A stretch of 64,000 bases of DNA from contig UBTF01000002.1 of the NCBI GenBank assembly GCA_900468285.1, positions 236,890 through 300,889 on the forward strand, given 5' to 3'. The notes below the pieces were generated by a model. It made no database searches and had not been told where the DNA came from. It saw only the letters and a list, made by a program, of their open reading frames with translations. This stretch comes from Hyphomicrobiales bacterium. GTDB taxonomy: Bacteria > Pseudomonadota > Alphaproteobacteria > Rhizobiales > Rhizobiaceae. Positions within the stretch are counted from its first letter, which is position 1. Every line of letters begins with the position of its first letter. This document shows, in pieces, positions 26,170 to 35,367 of this stretch. A program made the position numbers and the translations under genes.

Positions 26170-28833
26170 TTAGAACTGCACCCGGAACTTTGCATTCGCG
26201 CCGTGCTCATAAGCATTCTTTCCGATCTGGCCATTATAGCCAAGGCTGAAGGTTGAGGCCGGTGTCAGGTTAAGGTCCAGTCCTGCTTCCAGCAAGGCGG
26301 CATCTTTGTCGATCGGCGTGCCGGACACTGTGAAGCTGTCACCCGTGGCAAAGCGGGCAGTCGAGATTGGATCGACATCGCCGAAAGCATGAACCCATCC
26401 GGCCGTGCCGCGCAAGGCTGCGGCGGTTCCGAGCAGGTTTATATCCTTCGATGTGCGCAGTCCAATCGTGGTGAAGGTGGTGTTCATCTGCTGCTCATTC
26501 ACGGTCAACGCTGCAGAGCCGCCTGTTTCGCTGAAACCATCAGTCTTCACGCGCGAATAGGAGAGCGACGCGAAGGGTTCAAAATTCGCAGGGGCGGTTT
26601 TGATCGTATAGGCGACTTCCGCAAAACTGCTCAGGCTGCCGGCATTATAGTCCCCCTTCAAGGTCTGATTCAACAAGGAGACCTGACGGGTATTATCAAC
26701 GTCGCTCCAGGCATAGTTGAGACCGGATCGGACCGTAACCGCCCCCCAATCGCCAGTGCCGTAGACGCCAACATGGTAGTTGTCACTGTTGCCATCACTC
26801 GTCGAGGTATCAAAAGAGGAGTGGCTATAGCCGCCCATGACACCAACGCGCCATGCATTGGAAACAAGGCCGTCGAAACCGAACAACACACCGCCGTTGC
26901 CGGTGTCGGTATCTGGCCCGCCGCCGGTGCCTTTCACCTTACCCCAGGAACCAAAGCCCATCGACCATGCGGAGAACCGCTGGGTATCAAAGGTTTGCTC
27001 CTTCTTCTCATAGGATGAGAAAGGATTGTTCTTTTTGGGGGTCTTTTCTTCTTCAGCATAGCCCAACGGCGCGATGGACGGTGCCGCCACGCTTTGGGTA
27101 ATGCCGCGCATGCGCGTGTTGACGGTGTTGTTGACCGTCTGGACCGTTTGCACAAAGGATGCCTGAGCGGTGGCATAGCTGTCGCCGGAGAGCTGCTGAT
27201 AGGCCGTGCGCGCCTCATCGTCGCTCAATAACAGCATGGAGTTGTGAAGATCGAGCGATGTGCCTGATTGCGAGAGGCTGTCGAGCGAACGGGCGACTGC
27301 CGACTGGTTCGGGGTTTGGGCGACAGGCGTAAAGAGGCCCGTACCGCTTGAACCCGTATCCTGCACCGCAATTGTCAAATAAGCGTTGTTTTCATCATAG
27401 CTTGCGGTTGTTGTCAGGAAGGCAGACCTGCTGACAACCCCTGTGAATGCGCCGCTTAATGTGCCTTCTGCGGCAATGATAGTGTAGGTCTTGCCACTGA
27501 GGTAGCTGGTTGATGCATCAAGCGCGGTAACCGCGATTGTGCCGCCATTGATAGTGGCATTGCCGGTGACCCTTGTCTGATCGCCATAAAGAATACTTCT
27601 CGTGCTTGTGCCTTCTGTGCCGCTCAGATCGACAGCATAGGTCGAGCCGCTTTCGAATGTCAGATCACCATTGACGGTCAGGCTGCCAAGACTGTTTCCG
27701 CCCGGTGAAAGCGTGCCACCACTGAGAATATTTGTGGTGCCAACGTCACCATAACCACTAAGCGTGCCCGTATTGGAGACATACAGCCTTCCTCCCAGCG
27801 CACCTGTGACGTCGAGCGTGCCGCCCGTGACATTGGTGGTGCCGTCGAATTGCGAGCTATCGCCGGACAGGGTGGTGAAGCCGGCAATCTGGTTGATTGC
27901 GCCGGTGTTGTCCGCATTGGATGACATCGCTGTCGAGAAATCATAATCCGAATCGGTGTGATTGAACACCAAAGTGCCGCTACCTTGGCCGAACGCCAAA
28001 TTTGCAGCGTTGAGTGTGCCTGCGGCCACAGCCGTCTGACCAGACGCGGCACCAATGTTCAGTGTGCCTGTCGAGGAAGCAGAATATGCAATATTTACAG
28101 TACCGCCATAACCTTCACCAGTCTGCTCGGCACCTACATTCACAGCACCGCCATCTGCGATGGTTAAAGTGCCCGTTCCAATATAGCTTGGATCTATGCT
28201 GGTGTTAAAGCCGCCGAGGTAAAAGAAGCTGCCATTGGTCCAGGTCGATCCACTGCCGGTGACCTTCACGAGTCCTTCCCGACCATCGTAAACACCGATA
28301 AAGCTGGTGTAGGCTGTTACCGTTGCGCCATTCTCTATATTAAGCGTTCCACGACCCTTGTAACCAACGGCTAAGTTCGGCGTGGCAAAACTTGATCCAC
28401 TGCCAGTGACGGTAACGGTTCCTTCACTGTCGCTCTCATTGCCAATAGTCGTATAATCAGTGCTGACAGACCCGCCGTCGCTGATTGTCAGTATGCCGGT
28501 TCCGCGATGACCGATAGAGGTTGAGCTAGTGTTTTCCCAAATCGTACCGCTGCCGGTTACGGTGACGGTGCCGGTAACACCTTCTTGCTTTCCGACATAG
28601 GCGCCCGTGCCGGTCACGGTCGCACCGCTGTTAATTGTCAGGGCGGCATTGCCGCTCTCACCGACGATAACATTGGTACCATAGTTTATCGAGTCAGATA
28701 TGGTCTCGCTTCCGTTGTTGAAGACGATGTCTCCGCTGTCGATTGCAAAAGCAAGGTCGACATTGCCGCAGAGAGCGACAGTGGATGCCAAAAGCGCCCG
28801 CCGAAAATGTTTTAAATTATGCTTTGCGTTCAT
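26170..28833 (-). CDS. Type V autotransporter with PEP-CTERM-associated-type repeats
   Basis: An 887-residue secreted protein. A signal peptide (RRALLASTVALCGNVDLAFA) is followed by a beta-helical passenger. Between about residues 80 and 260 it has repeated units of roughly 40 residues with the pattern VTGSGSxW...VGxxGxGTLxIxxGGxV, which I recognise as the repeat often called PEP-CTERM-associated. A less regular passenger follows, then a linker with AYQQLSGDSYATAQASFVQTV and a C-terminal beta-barrel (about 620-887) ending in VQF, the terminal phenylalanine needed for outer membrane assembly. The start at 28833 follows TTTGGGGTAATT; seven codons of extension are rejected. An adhesin-like role is inferred. 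Confidence 0.9.
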   Translation of the reverse strand: MNAKHNLKHFRRALLASTVALCGNVDLAFAIDSGDIVFNNGSETISDSINYGTNVIVGESGNAALTINSGATVTGTGAYVGKQEGVTGTVTVTGSGTIWENTSSTSIGHRGTGILTISDGGSVSTDYTTIGNESDSEGTVTVTGSGSSFATPNLAVGYKGRGTLNIENGATVTAYTSFIGVYDGREGLVKVTGSGSTWTNGSFFYLGGFNTSIDPSYIGTGTLTIADGGAVNVGAEQTGEGYGGTVNIAYSASSTGTLNIGAASGQTAVAAGTLNAANLAFGQGSGTLVFNHTDSDYDFSTAMSSNADNTGAINQIAGFTTLSGDSSQFDGTTNVTGGTLDVTGALGGRLYVSNTGTLSGYGDVGTTNILSGGTLSPGGNSLGSLTVNGDLTFESGSTYAVDLSGTEGTSTRSILYGDQTRVTGNATINGGTIAVTALDASTSYLSGKTYTIIAAEGTLSGAFTGVVSRSAFLTTTASYDENNAYLTIAVQDTGSSGTGLFTPVAQTPNQSAVARSLDSLSQSGTSLDLHNSMLLLSDDEARTAYQQLSGDSYATAQASFVQTVQTVNNTVNTRMRGITQSVAAPSIAPLGYAEEEKTPKKNNPFSSYEKKEQTFDTQRFSAWSMGFGSWGKVKGTGGGPDTDTGNGGVLFGFDGLVSNAWRVGVMGGYSHSSFDTSTSDGNSDNYHVGVYGTGDWGAVTVRSGLNYAWSDVDNTRQVSLLNQTLKGDYNAGSLSSFAEVAYTIKTAPANFEPFASLSYSRVKTDGFSETGGSAALTVNEQQMNTTFTTIGLRTSKDINLLGTAAALRGTAGWVHAFGDVDPISTARFATGDSFTVSGTPIDKDAALLEAGLDLNLTPASTFSLGYNGQIGKNAYEHGANAKFRVQF

Positions 28834-29215
28834 AATTACCCCAAATGCACTCAATCCGATTTAGAACAGCCGGAATCAGGTCGTATTTATCGACATAGAT
28901 ACGCAATCTATAATTGAATTTCATGAACTTAAAGCTGAAAAAGCGATTTGCGAACGACTTTTTTTGGGGTATCCGCAATTTTGACGAAACAATTTCTCTG
29001 TCCGGCAACTTTTGTTCGTATAGATTGCTCGAGTTGAAAATTCAACGATAAACGCGACCATTTTTACGGGGCGTTTTTTCTATGGGCAGAAACCGCAAAA
29101 GAGTTTTCCGCCTATGATTCATTAGTATCCGATGCCATGCCGCCTGAGGGTTGGTGCCTGTTGTTCTCTCGGCCCCGCCCGTGTAAACCCCGGCCAGCAA
29201 ACAACGAGATACGCC
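28834..29215. other. 382-base AT-rich divergent promoter region
   Basis: This region lies between the divergent autotransporter and methyltransferase-like genes and is clearly richer in A and T than its surroundings. GTTGAA-AA-TTCAAC at 29033-29046 is a short perfect inverted repeat that could be an operator. No RNA gene or ORF with a ribosome site was found. Confidence 0.5.
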
Positions 29216-29890
29216 ATGCTCCCTTGGATAGAACTGGACCGCGCAGCCATTCCCGGCGATGGCACCGAACTGCGCCTGAAGCAGCGCGGTCAGGAATTTT
29301 CCATCATGCTTGGTTCGAACGAGCTGATGAACAGCCGGCTGAGCGGTTCCGAGGAAGCATTGGCGACACTATCCTGCGAGCGCATTGCGGGTCGCAGTAA
29401 ACAGCATATTCTTATCGGCGGTCTTGGAATGGGGTTTACCCTGCGCGCTGCACTGGGTGCACTGCCGCCGGATGCCGACGTCACCGTGGCAGAGCTTGTA
29501 CCGGCTGTCGTAGACTGGGCGCGCGGACCGATGGCCGATCTGCACAAGGGCACGCTCGATGATGCCCGCGTCGATATTCATGTCGGCGATGTCGGTGCGC
29601 TCATCCGCTCCAAAAAGGCGGCTTATGACGCAATCCTGCTGGATGTCGATAACGGCCCGGACGGCCTCTCCCGCCCCTCCAATGACAGCCTCTATGATCG
29701 CGAAGGGCTGGAAGCGGCCAGAAGCGCGCTACGCCCGAAGGGCGTGCTTGCGGTCTGGTCTTCAGGTCCGGATGCTGCCTTTACCCGACGCCTTCGCCAA
29801 GCCGGCTTCAAGACCGATGAGGTCAGCGTTCGCGCCAATGGCAAACGCGGCGGTGCGCGTCACACACTCTGGCTTGCTGCCAAGGCCTGA
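29216..29890 (+). CDS. Spermidine synthase-like / SAM-dependent methyltransferase-fold protein
   Basis: A 224-residue protein with a Rossmann methyltransferase core: HILIGGLGMGFTLRAAL (about 65-81) as the nucleotide loop, VTVAELVPAVVDWARG (about 90-105) as the acidic second strand, then YDAILLDVDNGPDGL (about 140). These match the spermidine synthase-like proteins often annotated as spermine/spermidine synthase, but the polyamine-pocket residues cannot be confirmed. The ATG at 29216 was chosen because conserved sequence begins there; the frame continues 28 codons upstream. Substrate unknown. Confidence 0.75.
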   Translation: MLPWIELDRAAIPGDGTELRLKQRGQEFSIMLGSNELMNSRLSGSEEALATLSCERIAGRSKQHILIGGLGMGFTLRAALGALPPDADVTVAELVPAVVDWARGPMADLHKGTLDDARVDIHVGDVGALIRSKKAAYDAILLDVDNGPDGLSRPSNDSLYDREGLEAARSALRPKGVLAVWSSGPDAAFTRRLRQAGFKTDEVSVRANGKRGGARHTLWLAAKA

Positions 29891-29903
29891 AGAAGAGCGG
29901 AGG

Positions 29904-30281
29904 TCAGCGCCTTGAGGTAGAGCGTTCTCCCAAAGCGTCCAAGGCGTCGGCATTATCCCTGCCCCATGCGTAAAGCATCTCCACCGGTTCGATGAAGCGG
30001 TTACCAAGCGGTGTTAGCCTGTATTCGACAGCAGGCGGGCGTGTGGCGTGCACGTGGCGCGTGACAAGGCCGGACCTTTCCATCTCTTTCAATGTCTGTG
30101 TCAGCATCTTCTTGGAAATGCCCGGCAGGCTGCGCTCCAGCACACCGGTGCGCGCGGCACCCTCATGCAGCTTGTGCAACGTGTGCAGGATCATGCTCGT
30201 CCATTTGGTCGAGAAGAGTTCCAGAACACGTCTCGGCGCACAATCCTCGCGCCATTCTGCTTCTTGGCTACCCGGTTTCAT
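29904..30281 (-). CDS. HxlR family transcriptional regulator
   Basis: A 125-residue winged-helix regulator. Family sequence includes EDCAPRRVLELFSTKWTSMILHTL, GISKKMLTQTLKEMERSGLVTRHVH and VEYRLTPLGNRFIEPVEMLYAWG. Cys14 stands where the redox-sensing cysteine of HypR-type members is found, followed by A-P instead of the common P-V. AAGGGTGA before ATG 30281 fixes the start and excludes a 50-codon extension. It is divergent from the PRISE-type reductase with 97 bases between, so it very likely controls that gene. Confidence 0.9.
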   Translation of the reverse strand: MKPGSQEAEWREDCAPRRVLELFSTKWTSMILHTLHKLHEGAARTGVLERSLPGISKKMLTQTLKEMERSGLVTRHVHATRPPAVEYRLTPLGNRFIEPVEMLYAWGRDNADALDALGERSTSRR

Positions 30282-30378
30282 AGTGGTCACCCTTTGGTTT
30301 CCATGTCCCCAAACAGTGCCGTCTACACGATGACGCGCCGGATGACTAATTAAAGCGTTTACGAAATGGAGTTTGAAC

Positions 30379-31440
30379 ATGGTTAAAACGGCATTGGTCG
30401 TCGGCGCAAGTGGGATCGTGGGAAGTGCCACGGCAAATCTTCTGTTCGAACAGGGTTGGCAGGTCTATGGTCTGGCCAGACGCCCGACCCAGCAAGAGGG
30501 CATTGTTCCCGTCTCGGCAAATCTGCAGGATGCAGTCGAAACCGCAAAGGCGCTCGCGGATGTGCGGCCAGAGGCCGTCTTTATCTCGACCTGGGCGAGG
30601 CAAGAGAGCGAAGCGGAAAACATCCGCGTCAACTCCGCCATGGTGCGCAATCTGCTGGATGGTCTGAGCCTCGGCAAATCCACCCGCCATGTGGCACTTG
30701 TCACAGGCCTCAAACATTATCTCGGACCCTTCGAAGCCTATGGCAAGGGCACGCTTCCGCAAACCCCGTTTCGCGAAGAACAGGGCCGTCTCGACGTCGA
30801 GAATTTCTACTATGCGCAGGAAGACGAGGTCTTTGCCGCATCCAAACGCGATGGCTTCAGTTGGAGCGTCCACCGCCCCCATACCGTGATTGGCCAGGCA
30901 GTCGGCAATGCCATGAACATGGGCACGACGCTGGCGGTCTATGCCACGATCTGCCGGGAAACCGGACGCCCCTTCCGCTTCCCCGGATCAGCCGCCCAAT
31001 GGAACGGCCTGACCGACATGACGGATGCGAACCTTCTGGCCAAGCATCTGCTCTGGGCAGCGCAAACGCCTGAGGCAAAGAACGAAGATTTCAACGTCGT
31101 GAATGGCGATATTTTCCGCTGGAGCTGGATGTGGGGCCGCATCGCGGACTGGTTCGGCATTGAAGCAGCACCCTTCGACGGCACCGTCACTCCTCTAGCA
31201 GAACAAATGGAACACGACGCCGAAATCTGGAATAAAATTTCCATTCGCGAAAACCTTGCCGAGCCGGATCTTAACCGCCTCGCATCGCCGTGGCATACCG
31301 ACGCCGACTTGGGACGCCCCATTGAAGTCGTTACCGACATGGGCAAAAGCCGCCGCCTTGGCTTCAAGGAGTATCAGCCAACCGACGACGCATTCTTTGC
31401 GCTCTTCGAAACGCTTCGTAAGAACCGCCTCATTCCCTGA
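30379..31440 (+). CDS. SDR-family reductase of the PRISE type
   Basis: A 353-residue short-chain dehydrogenase-like protein. The NAD(P) loop is VVGASGIVGSATANLL at residues 7-22. Its central sequence TGLKHYLGPFEAYGKG (near 110) is the signature region of the progesterone 5-beta-reductase/iridoid synthase-like (PRISE) group, which reduces enone double bonds, and VHRPHTVIGQAVGNAMNMG follows. GGAG lies 8 nt before the ATG. It is divergently paired with an HxlR regulator, a common arrangement for electrophile or quinone response. Substrate unknown. Confidence 0.85.
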   Translation: MVKTALVVGASGIVGSATANLLFEQGWQVYGLARRPTQQEGIVPVSANLQDAVETAKALADVRPEAVFISTWARQESEAENIRVNSAMVRNLLDGLSLGKSTRHVALVTGLKHYLGPFEAYGKGTLPQTPFREEQGRLDVENFYYAQEDEVFAASKRDGFSWSVHRPHTVIGQAVGNAMNMGTTLAVYATICRETGRPFRFPGSAAQWNGLTDMTDANLLAKHLLWAAQTPEAKNEDFNVVNGDIFRWSWMWGRIADWFGIEAAPFDGTVTPLAEQMEHDAEIWNKISIRENLAEPDLNRLASPWHTDADLGRPIEVVTDMGKSRRLGFKEYQPTDDAFFALFETLRKNRLIP

Positions 31441-31471
31441 GCGCGCAATCGGCTGATAACACACAATGAAA

Positions 31472-31506
31472 AACCCGCATCGGCATAGCCGGTGCGGGTT
31501 CTTTTT
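31472..31506. terminator. Intrinsic terminator, likely bidirectional
   Basis: AACCCGCATCGGC (31472-31484) pairs with GCCGGTGCGGGTT (31488-31500) with one wobble, followed by CTTTTT to 31506. It lies between the PRISE reductase stop and the convergent clpP stop. Confidence 0.85.
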
Positions 31507-31524
31507 AATCGGATAAGGCGTGCC

Positions 31525-32106
31525 TTAAATTTCGGCCTGCGAGGTCACGATGCGCGAAGCAAGGCCGTAGGTCACAGCTTCTTCAGCGCCCAGCCAGTAA
31601 TCGCGGTCGATGTCCTTGGCGATCTTTTCTTCCGTCTGGCCGGTGGCCACGGAGAAGATCTTGATCAGGCGCTTGTTCATCTTGATGATTTCGCGTGCCT
31701 GTATCTCGATGTCGGACGCCATGCCGCGTGTGCCGCCGGATGGTTGGTGCAGCAGGAAGCGGGTGTTCGGCAGGCAGATACGACGCTCTTTCGGTACCGA
31801 TACATAGATCAGCGCACCAGCGGAAGCGACCCAGCCCGTACCGATGATCCAGACCTTCGGCTTGATGAACTTGATCATGTCGTGAATGCTGTCGCCGGAC
31901 TCGACGTGGCCGCCGGGCGAATTGACGTAGACGCGGATGTCTTCATCGCTGGCTGCGGCAAGCGCCACAAGCTGCGTGCACACTTTCTGCGCCAATTCCT
32001 GCGTGATGCCGCCATAGATGAAGATCGAACGCGACTTGAAAAGATTCGCTTCCGTTTCCTTGCCGATTGGCAGTTCCTTGCTCTTGTCGTCTTCTTCTTC
32101 GTTCAT
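31525..32106 (-). CDS. clpP: ATP-dependent Clp protease proteolytic subunit (ClpP paralogue)
   Basis: A 193-residue serine protease subunit. The catalytic serine is in [16 protein letters not shown], the histidine in [13 protein letters not shown] and the aspartate in [19 protein letters not shown], so the triad appears intact although the nucleophile region (GWVASAGA) departs from the usual GQAASMGA. A charged N-terminus ([22 protein letters not shown]) replaces the usual propeptide. The ATG at 32106 has GGAG at good spacing. No clpX or clpA lies alongside, so this is probably an extra ClpP copy that pairs with a distant ATPase. Confidence 0.88.
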   Translation of the reverse strand: MNEEEDDKSKELPIGKETEANLFKSRSIFIYGGITQELAQKVCTQLVALAAASDEDIRVYVNSPGGHVESGDSIHDMIKFIKPKVWIIGTGWVASAGALIYVSVPKERRICLPNTRFLLHQPSGGTRGMASDIEIQAREIIKMNKRLIKIFSVATGQTEEKIAKDIDRDYWLGAEEAVTYGLASRIVTSQAEI

Positions 32107-32323
32107 GGGGCGATCTCCAACGTAATTCATTACCTACCGGACATAGTGTGATTTGTTTCGTAAAACAATGATTGAAAAAGACAAGGCGCGGAACTGCTTA
32201 ATAAACAGACCTCCGGCAAATGACGCATGGACACGGACTTCATGCCTACGATATCGTTAATTTGCGGGGTTAGGCAGGCGACCCAAGCGCCCTTGCTCCG
32301 CGTCCAGTAATCGAGAGGGAACA

Positions 32324-32914
32324 ATGATCAAAAGACTTTCACTCGTTGCGGCAACGCTGGCTGCGTCCACGCTTCCCGCCTTTGCTCACCTCAATCCGGA
32401 AGAGCACGGCTCCTTCATGGCGGGCGTCTCCCATCCGCTGTTTGGCGCTGACCACATTCTCGTCATGGTGGCGGTGGGTATCTGGGCGGCGCAGATCGCG
32501 GCAACGAGACACGATCGCCGCGCACTATTCGTGGTTCCTGCGGCTTTCGTCGGCGCAATGGCCATCGGTTTCCTGCTGGCACTCGGCGGCATCGAGCTTC
32601 CATTCGTAGAGCCTGCCATTCTTGCATCTGTGATCGCCCTTGGACTGCTGGTTGCCATGGCAACACGGGTTCCGGCGAACGCGGCTGCGGCCATTGTCGG
32701 CGTTTTTGCACTGTTTCACGGCCATGCCCATGGCGGAGAACTGGGCAGCGCGGGCGCGCTGCAATTCGGCATTGGCTTCGTCATTGCAACGGCGCTTCTG
32801 CATGTCGTAGGCATGGCGCTGGGGCTGGGCATTGCAAAGCTTGGGCCGACCGCTGCACGCCTGACTGGAGCGGCGACCGCGCTTGCCGGCCTGTCACTCG
32901 TTCTCGGCGGCTAA
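32324..32914 (+). CDS. hupE: HupE/UreJ family nickel/cobalt transporter
   Basis: A 196-residue membrane protein with a signal-like N-terminus (LVAATLAASTLPAFAH) and about six helices. The family metal motif HPLFGADHILVM (near residue 37) matches HPxxGxDHxxxM, and FHGHAHGGELG (about 128) is the second conserved motif. HupE/UreJ proteins take up nickel or cobalt. No hydrogenase or urease genes are in the window, and no cobalamin riboswitch was seen upstream. GAGAGGG precedes the ATG. Confidence 0.9.
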   Translation: MIKRLSLVAATLAASTLPAFAHLNPEEHGSFMAGVSHPLFGADHILVMVAVGIWAAQIAATRHDRRALFVVPAAFVGAMAIGFLLALGGIELPFVEPAILASVIALGLLVAMATRVPANAAAAIVGVFALFHGHAHGGELGSAGALQFGIGFVIATALLHVVGMALGLGIAKLGPTAARLTGAATALAGLSLVLGG

Positions 32915-32945
32915 GCAGGCGCTTGACCTTACAAAAATGTTAGAA

Positions 32946-32971
32946 AATTCCGGCTTTCAAAAGCCGGAATT
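32946..32971. repeat. Perfect 12-bp-arm palindrome
   Basis: AATTCCGGCTTT (32946-32957), spacer CA, AAAGCCGGAATT (32960-32971). It lies 32 bases after hupE and 50 before the DUF2076 gene. There is no U-run on the plus strand; on the minus strand TTTTCT follows. It may be a terminator-like element or an operator. Confidence 0.6.
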
Positions 32972-33021
32972 GAACCCTACTTCCTTGCTGTGCGTTTCTC
33001 GACACGCCAAGGAGGCAACCG

Positions 33022-33792
33022 ATGTCACCAGAAGAAACCCAACTGCTCACATCCCTGTTCGACAGGGTCAAATCCGCATCCTCGACACCGCGCGATGCGG
33101 ACGCCGAAAGGCTCATCAGCCAGGCCGTAAAGGATGAGCCAGCCGCACCCTATTATCTTGCTCAGGCCGTGATCGTGCAGGAGAAGGGACTGGAAGCGGC
33201 GGCGGCGCATATTCGCCAGCTGGAAGAACGCATCCATCAGCTTGAAAGCAGCAACACTGCACCGCAGCAGGCACAGCAAGGCGGCTTCCTGAGTTCGATC
33301 TTCGGCGGCAACCAGCAACAGGCACCGGCACCAGCGCCAAGCCCCAGCTCTGCACCGGCCCCCGCTCCAACCTATCGCAACGACATATCCGGTCAGACCG
33401 CGGGGCCATGGGGCCGCACTGCGGATGCGCCGCAGCAGGCCAGCGGCCCATGGAGCCAGCAGCCCTCCGGCTTCGGCCGATTTGGCGGCGGCGGTGGTGG
33501 CGGCGGTTTTCTGCAGGGCGCGCTAGGAACGGCAGCCGGTGTCGCAGGCGGCATGTTGCTTGCCAATTCGCTCAGCGGCATCTTCTCCAACCACGTTGCC
33601 TCTTCCGGCTGGGGTGGCGCGGGCGCAGCCAATGCACCCGTCGAGGAAACCGTCATCAACAACTACTATAATGACGACGACAAGCCGCAGCAGGACGCCT
33701 CGGACAATAATGACGACGTGCAGCAGGCGGATTATGACGACAGCAATGACGACATGGATTTCGATTCAGGCGACGGCGATTCCTTCGCCTGA
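33022..33792 (+). CDS. DUF2076 family protein
   Basis: A 256-residue protein of the DUF2076 family. Residues 1-75 form the conserved helical part (SPEETQLLTSLFDRVKSA, AAPYYLAQAVIVQEKGLEAAAAHIRQLEERIHQLE, with coiled-coil character). The middle is rich in Q, A and P with a glycine-rich block FGGGGGGGGFLQGALGTAAGVAGGMLLAN (about 155-185) that may be a membrane-inserting helix. The C-terminus is a very acidic D/N-rich tail. A perfect AAGGAGG lies 7 nt upstream. Function unknown; envelope association is often suggested. Confidence 0.85.
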   Translation: MSPEETQLLTSLFDRVKSASSTPRDADAERLISQAVKDEPAAPYYLAQAVIVQEKGLEAAAAHIRQLEERIHQLESSNTAPQQAQQGGFLSSIFGGNQQQAPAPAPSPSSAPAPAPTYRNDISGQTAGPWGRTADAPQQASGPWSQQPSGFGRFGGGGGGGGFLQGALGTAAGVAGGMLLANSLSGIFSNHVASSGWGGAGAANAPVEETVINNYYNDDDKPQQDASDNNDDVQQADYDDSNDDMDFDSGDGDSFA

Positions 33793-33810
33793 ATCTCTTT
33801 CAGAGCGGGA

Positions 33811-34275
33811 TCAGCCGCGACCGCGATAGGTCGCGACACCCTGCTCGGGAAGCCAGACGCCTTCCGGCGGCGCACCCGTCTGCCAGAACACATCGATGGG
33901 GATGCCGCCGCGAGGGTACCAATAGGCACCGATGCGCAGCCACTTGGGCTGCAGCAGCTCCACCAGACGCTTGGCGATGTAGACGGAGCAATCTTCGTGA
34001 AACGCACCATGGTTGCGGAAGGCGTGCAGGAACAGCTTCAGCGACTTCGATTCCACCAGGAATTCCCCCGGGATGTAATCAATGACGATATGGGCAAAGT
34101 CCGGCTGACCCGTCATCGGGCACAGTGACGTAAATTCCGGTGCGGTAAAGCGTACGACATAGTCCGTGCCGGCATTGCCGTTCGGCACTTTTTCCAGAAC
34201 GGCCTTTTCCGGACTTTCGGGTGCTGCAACCTGCGCACCCAGTTGAGACAGGCCGGAAACATCCGTGACTGACAT
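33811..34275 (-). CDS. queF: NADPH-dependent 7-cyano-7-deazaguanine reductase
   Basis: QueF reduces preQ0 to preQ1 in queuosine synthesis. The 154-residue protein is the short YkvM type. [17 protein letters not shown] (about 49-65) carries the catalytic cysteine and aspartate, [21 protein letters not shown] (about 75-95) the substrate and NADPH residues. It starts three bases after the stop of the CDF transporter gene on the same strand, so the two form an operon. Other queuosine genes are not in the window. Confidence 0.95.
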   Translation of the reverse strand: MSVTDVSGLSQLGAQVAAPESPEKAVLEKVPNGNAGTDYVVRFTAPEFTSLCPMTGQPDFAHIVIDYIPGEFLVESKSLKLFLHAFRNHGAFHEDCSVYIAKRLVELLQPKWLRIGAYWYPRGGIPIDVFWQTGAPPEGVWLPEQGVATYRGRG

Positions 34276-34278
34276 GAT

Positions 34279-35196
34279 TCAAACTCCTGCTTCTTGAAAC
34301 TCGACCCGGACGCCGTGCGCCTGTTCACTTTCGGGTTCGACGTGAATGGCGAGGACGGCACCGGGCACGGCCTCTCTTATGGCATCTTCCAGCCGGTCGC
34401 AAATCTCGTGTGCGGCACCAACCGACATGGCCGAGGGTACGACGACGTGAAAATCGATAAAGGCCACCGACCCGGCCCTGCGGGTTTTAAGATCGTGGAC
34501 GCCCAAAAGACCGGCGGAGTTCTCTGCAATCGCGGTCTTGATGATCTCGTCTTCCTCCGGCTCTACCGCACGGTCCATCAAGCCGCCAAGCGAGTACGTG
34601 ATGACCTTGTAACCCTGGAAAAGAATGTTGATGGCAACGATGATGGCAAGGATCGGATCGAGGATCGCGTAACCGGTGATGATTGCCAGCACGAGACCGA
34701 CCAGAACGCCGCCTGAGGTGACGACGTCCGACATGATGTGATGGCCATCTGCCAGAAGTGCCGGAGAGGATTGCTTGCGCCCGACCCTGATCAGCACCGT
34801 CGCCCAGACGAAATTGAGGATAGCCGCAAAGGCGTTGATGGCAAGGCCGAGCACCGGTGCATCCGGCAGGCTGGGAGCCATGAGACCACCCCAGGCCTCC
34901 TTGACGATCAGAAGGGCGGCGACCACGATCAAAACGCCTTCCACCACCGCAGACAGATACTCTGCCTTGTGATGCCCGAACTGGTGATCGTCATCGGCTG
35001 GCTTTTGCGCGTAACGGATAACGAAATAGGCAATGAAGGCCGCCACCACATTGACGGTGGATTCCAGACCATCGGACAGCAGTGCGACGGAGCCGGTAAA
35101 CCACCAGGCCAGAAGCTTGAGGCAAAGCACTGCAATGGCAAATGGAATTCCCCAGAAAGCAAGCTTTCTGACGAGTGCGTGACCCTGTTCGTTCAT
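34279..35196 (-). CDS. Cation diffusion facilitator family transporter
   Basis: A 305-residue CDF protein with six predicted helices (about 12-30, 35-60, 78-100, 115-135, 155-180, 182-205) and a cytoplasmic C-terminal domain. The second metal site HHIMSD (near 150) is canonical HxxxD; the first site reads LLSDGLESTV near residue 37, unlike the HxxxD or DxxxD of classic zinc or iron members. The ATG at 35196 has GGGGT upstream. An extension of 30 codons exists only because it reads through the hairpin at 35248-35286. Export of Mn, Fe or Zn cannot be decided. Confidence 0.88.
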   Translation of the reverse strand: MNEQGHALVRKLAFWGIPFAIAVLCLKLLAWWFTGSVALLSDGLESTVNVVAAFIAYFVIRYAQKPADDDHQFGHHKAEYLSAVVEGVLIVVAALLIVKEAWGGLMAPSLPDAPVLGLAINAFAAILNFVWATVLIRVGRKQSSPALLADGHHIMSDVVTSGGVLVGLVLAIITGYAILDPILAIIVAINILFQGYKVITYSLGGLMDRAVEPEEDEIIKTAIAENSAGLLGVHDLKTRRAGSVAFIDFHVVVPSAMSVGAAHEICDRLEDAIREAVPGAVLAIHVEPESEQAHGVRVEFQEAGV

Positions 35197-35247
35197 AACT
35201 GACCCCATGCAGATGCGAATGAATTGCAGAATTGGACCCCAAAACGC

Positions 35248-35286
35248 ATGAACCGCGCGCACGGAAGCTCCGTGCGCGCGGTTCAT
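35248..35286. terminator. Perfect 18-bp hairpin
   Basis: ATGAACCGCGCGCACGGA (35248-35265), loop AGC, TCCGTGCGCGCGGTTCAT (35269-35286). On the minus strand it is followed by GCGTTTTGGGG and lies 81 bases after the GNAT stop at 35368, so it fits a terminator for that gene. Confidence 0.7.
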
Positions 35287-35367
35287 ATTTTCGGCTTCTA
35301 TGATTTAAAGCGGCAGAAAGGTCAAGAGGGCCATTGTTACGCTTGTGTCTGCCCCGCTGCGTCTCGC

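Noticed and set aside
26170..28833. Autotransporter repeats as a CRISPR or tandem DNA repeat
   Set aside because: The periodicity is in protein pattern only; DNA units are diverged and there are no identical repeats with spacers.
35197..35286. 30-codon N-terminal extension of the CDF transporter
   Set aside because: It is produced by reading through a perfect 18-bp hairpin whose arm happens to begin with ATG; the real start has a ribosome site at 35196.
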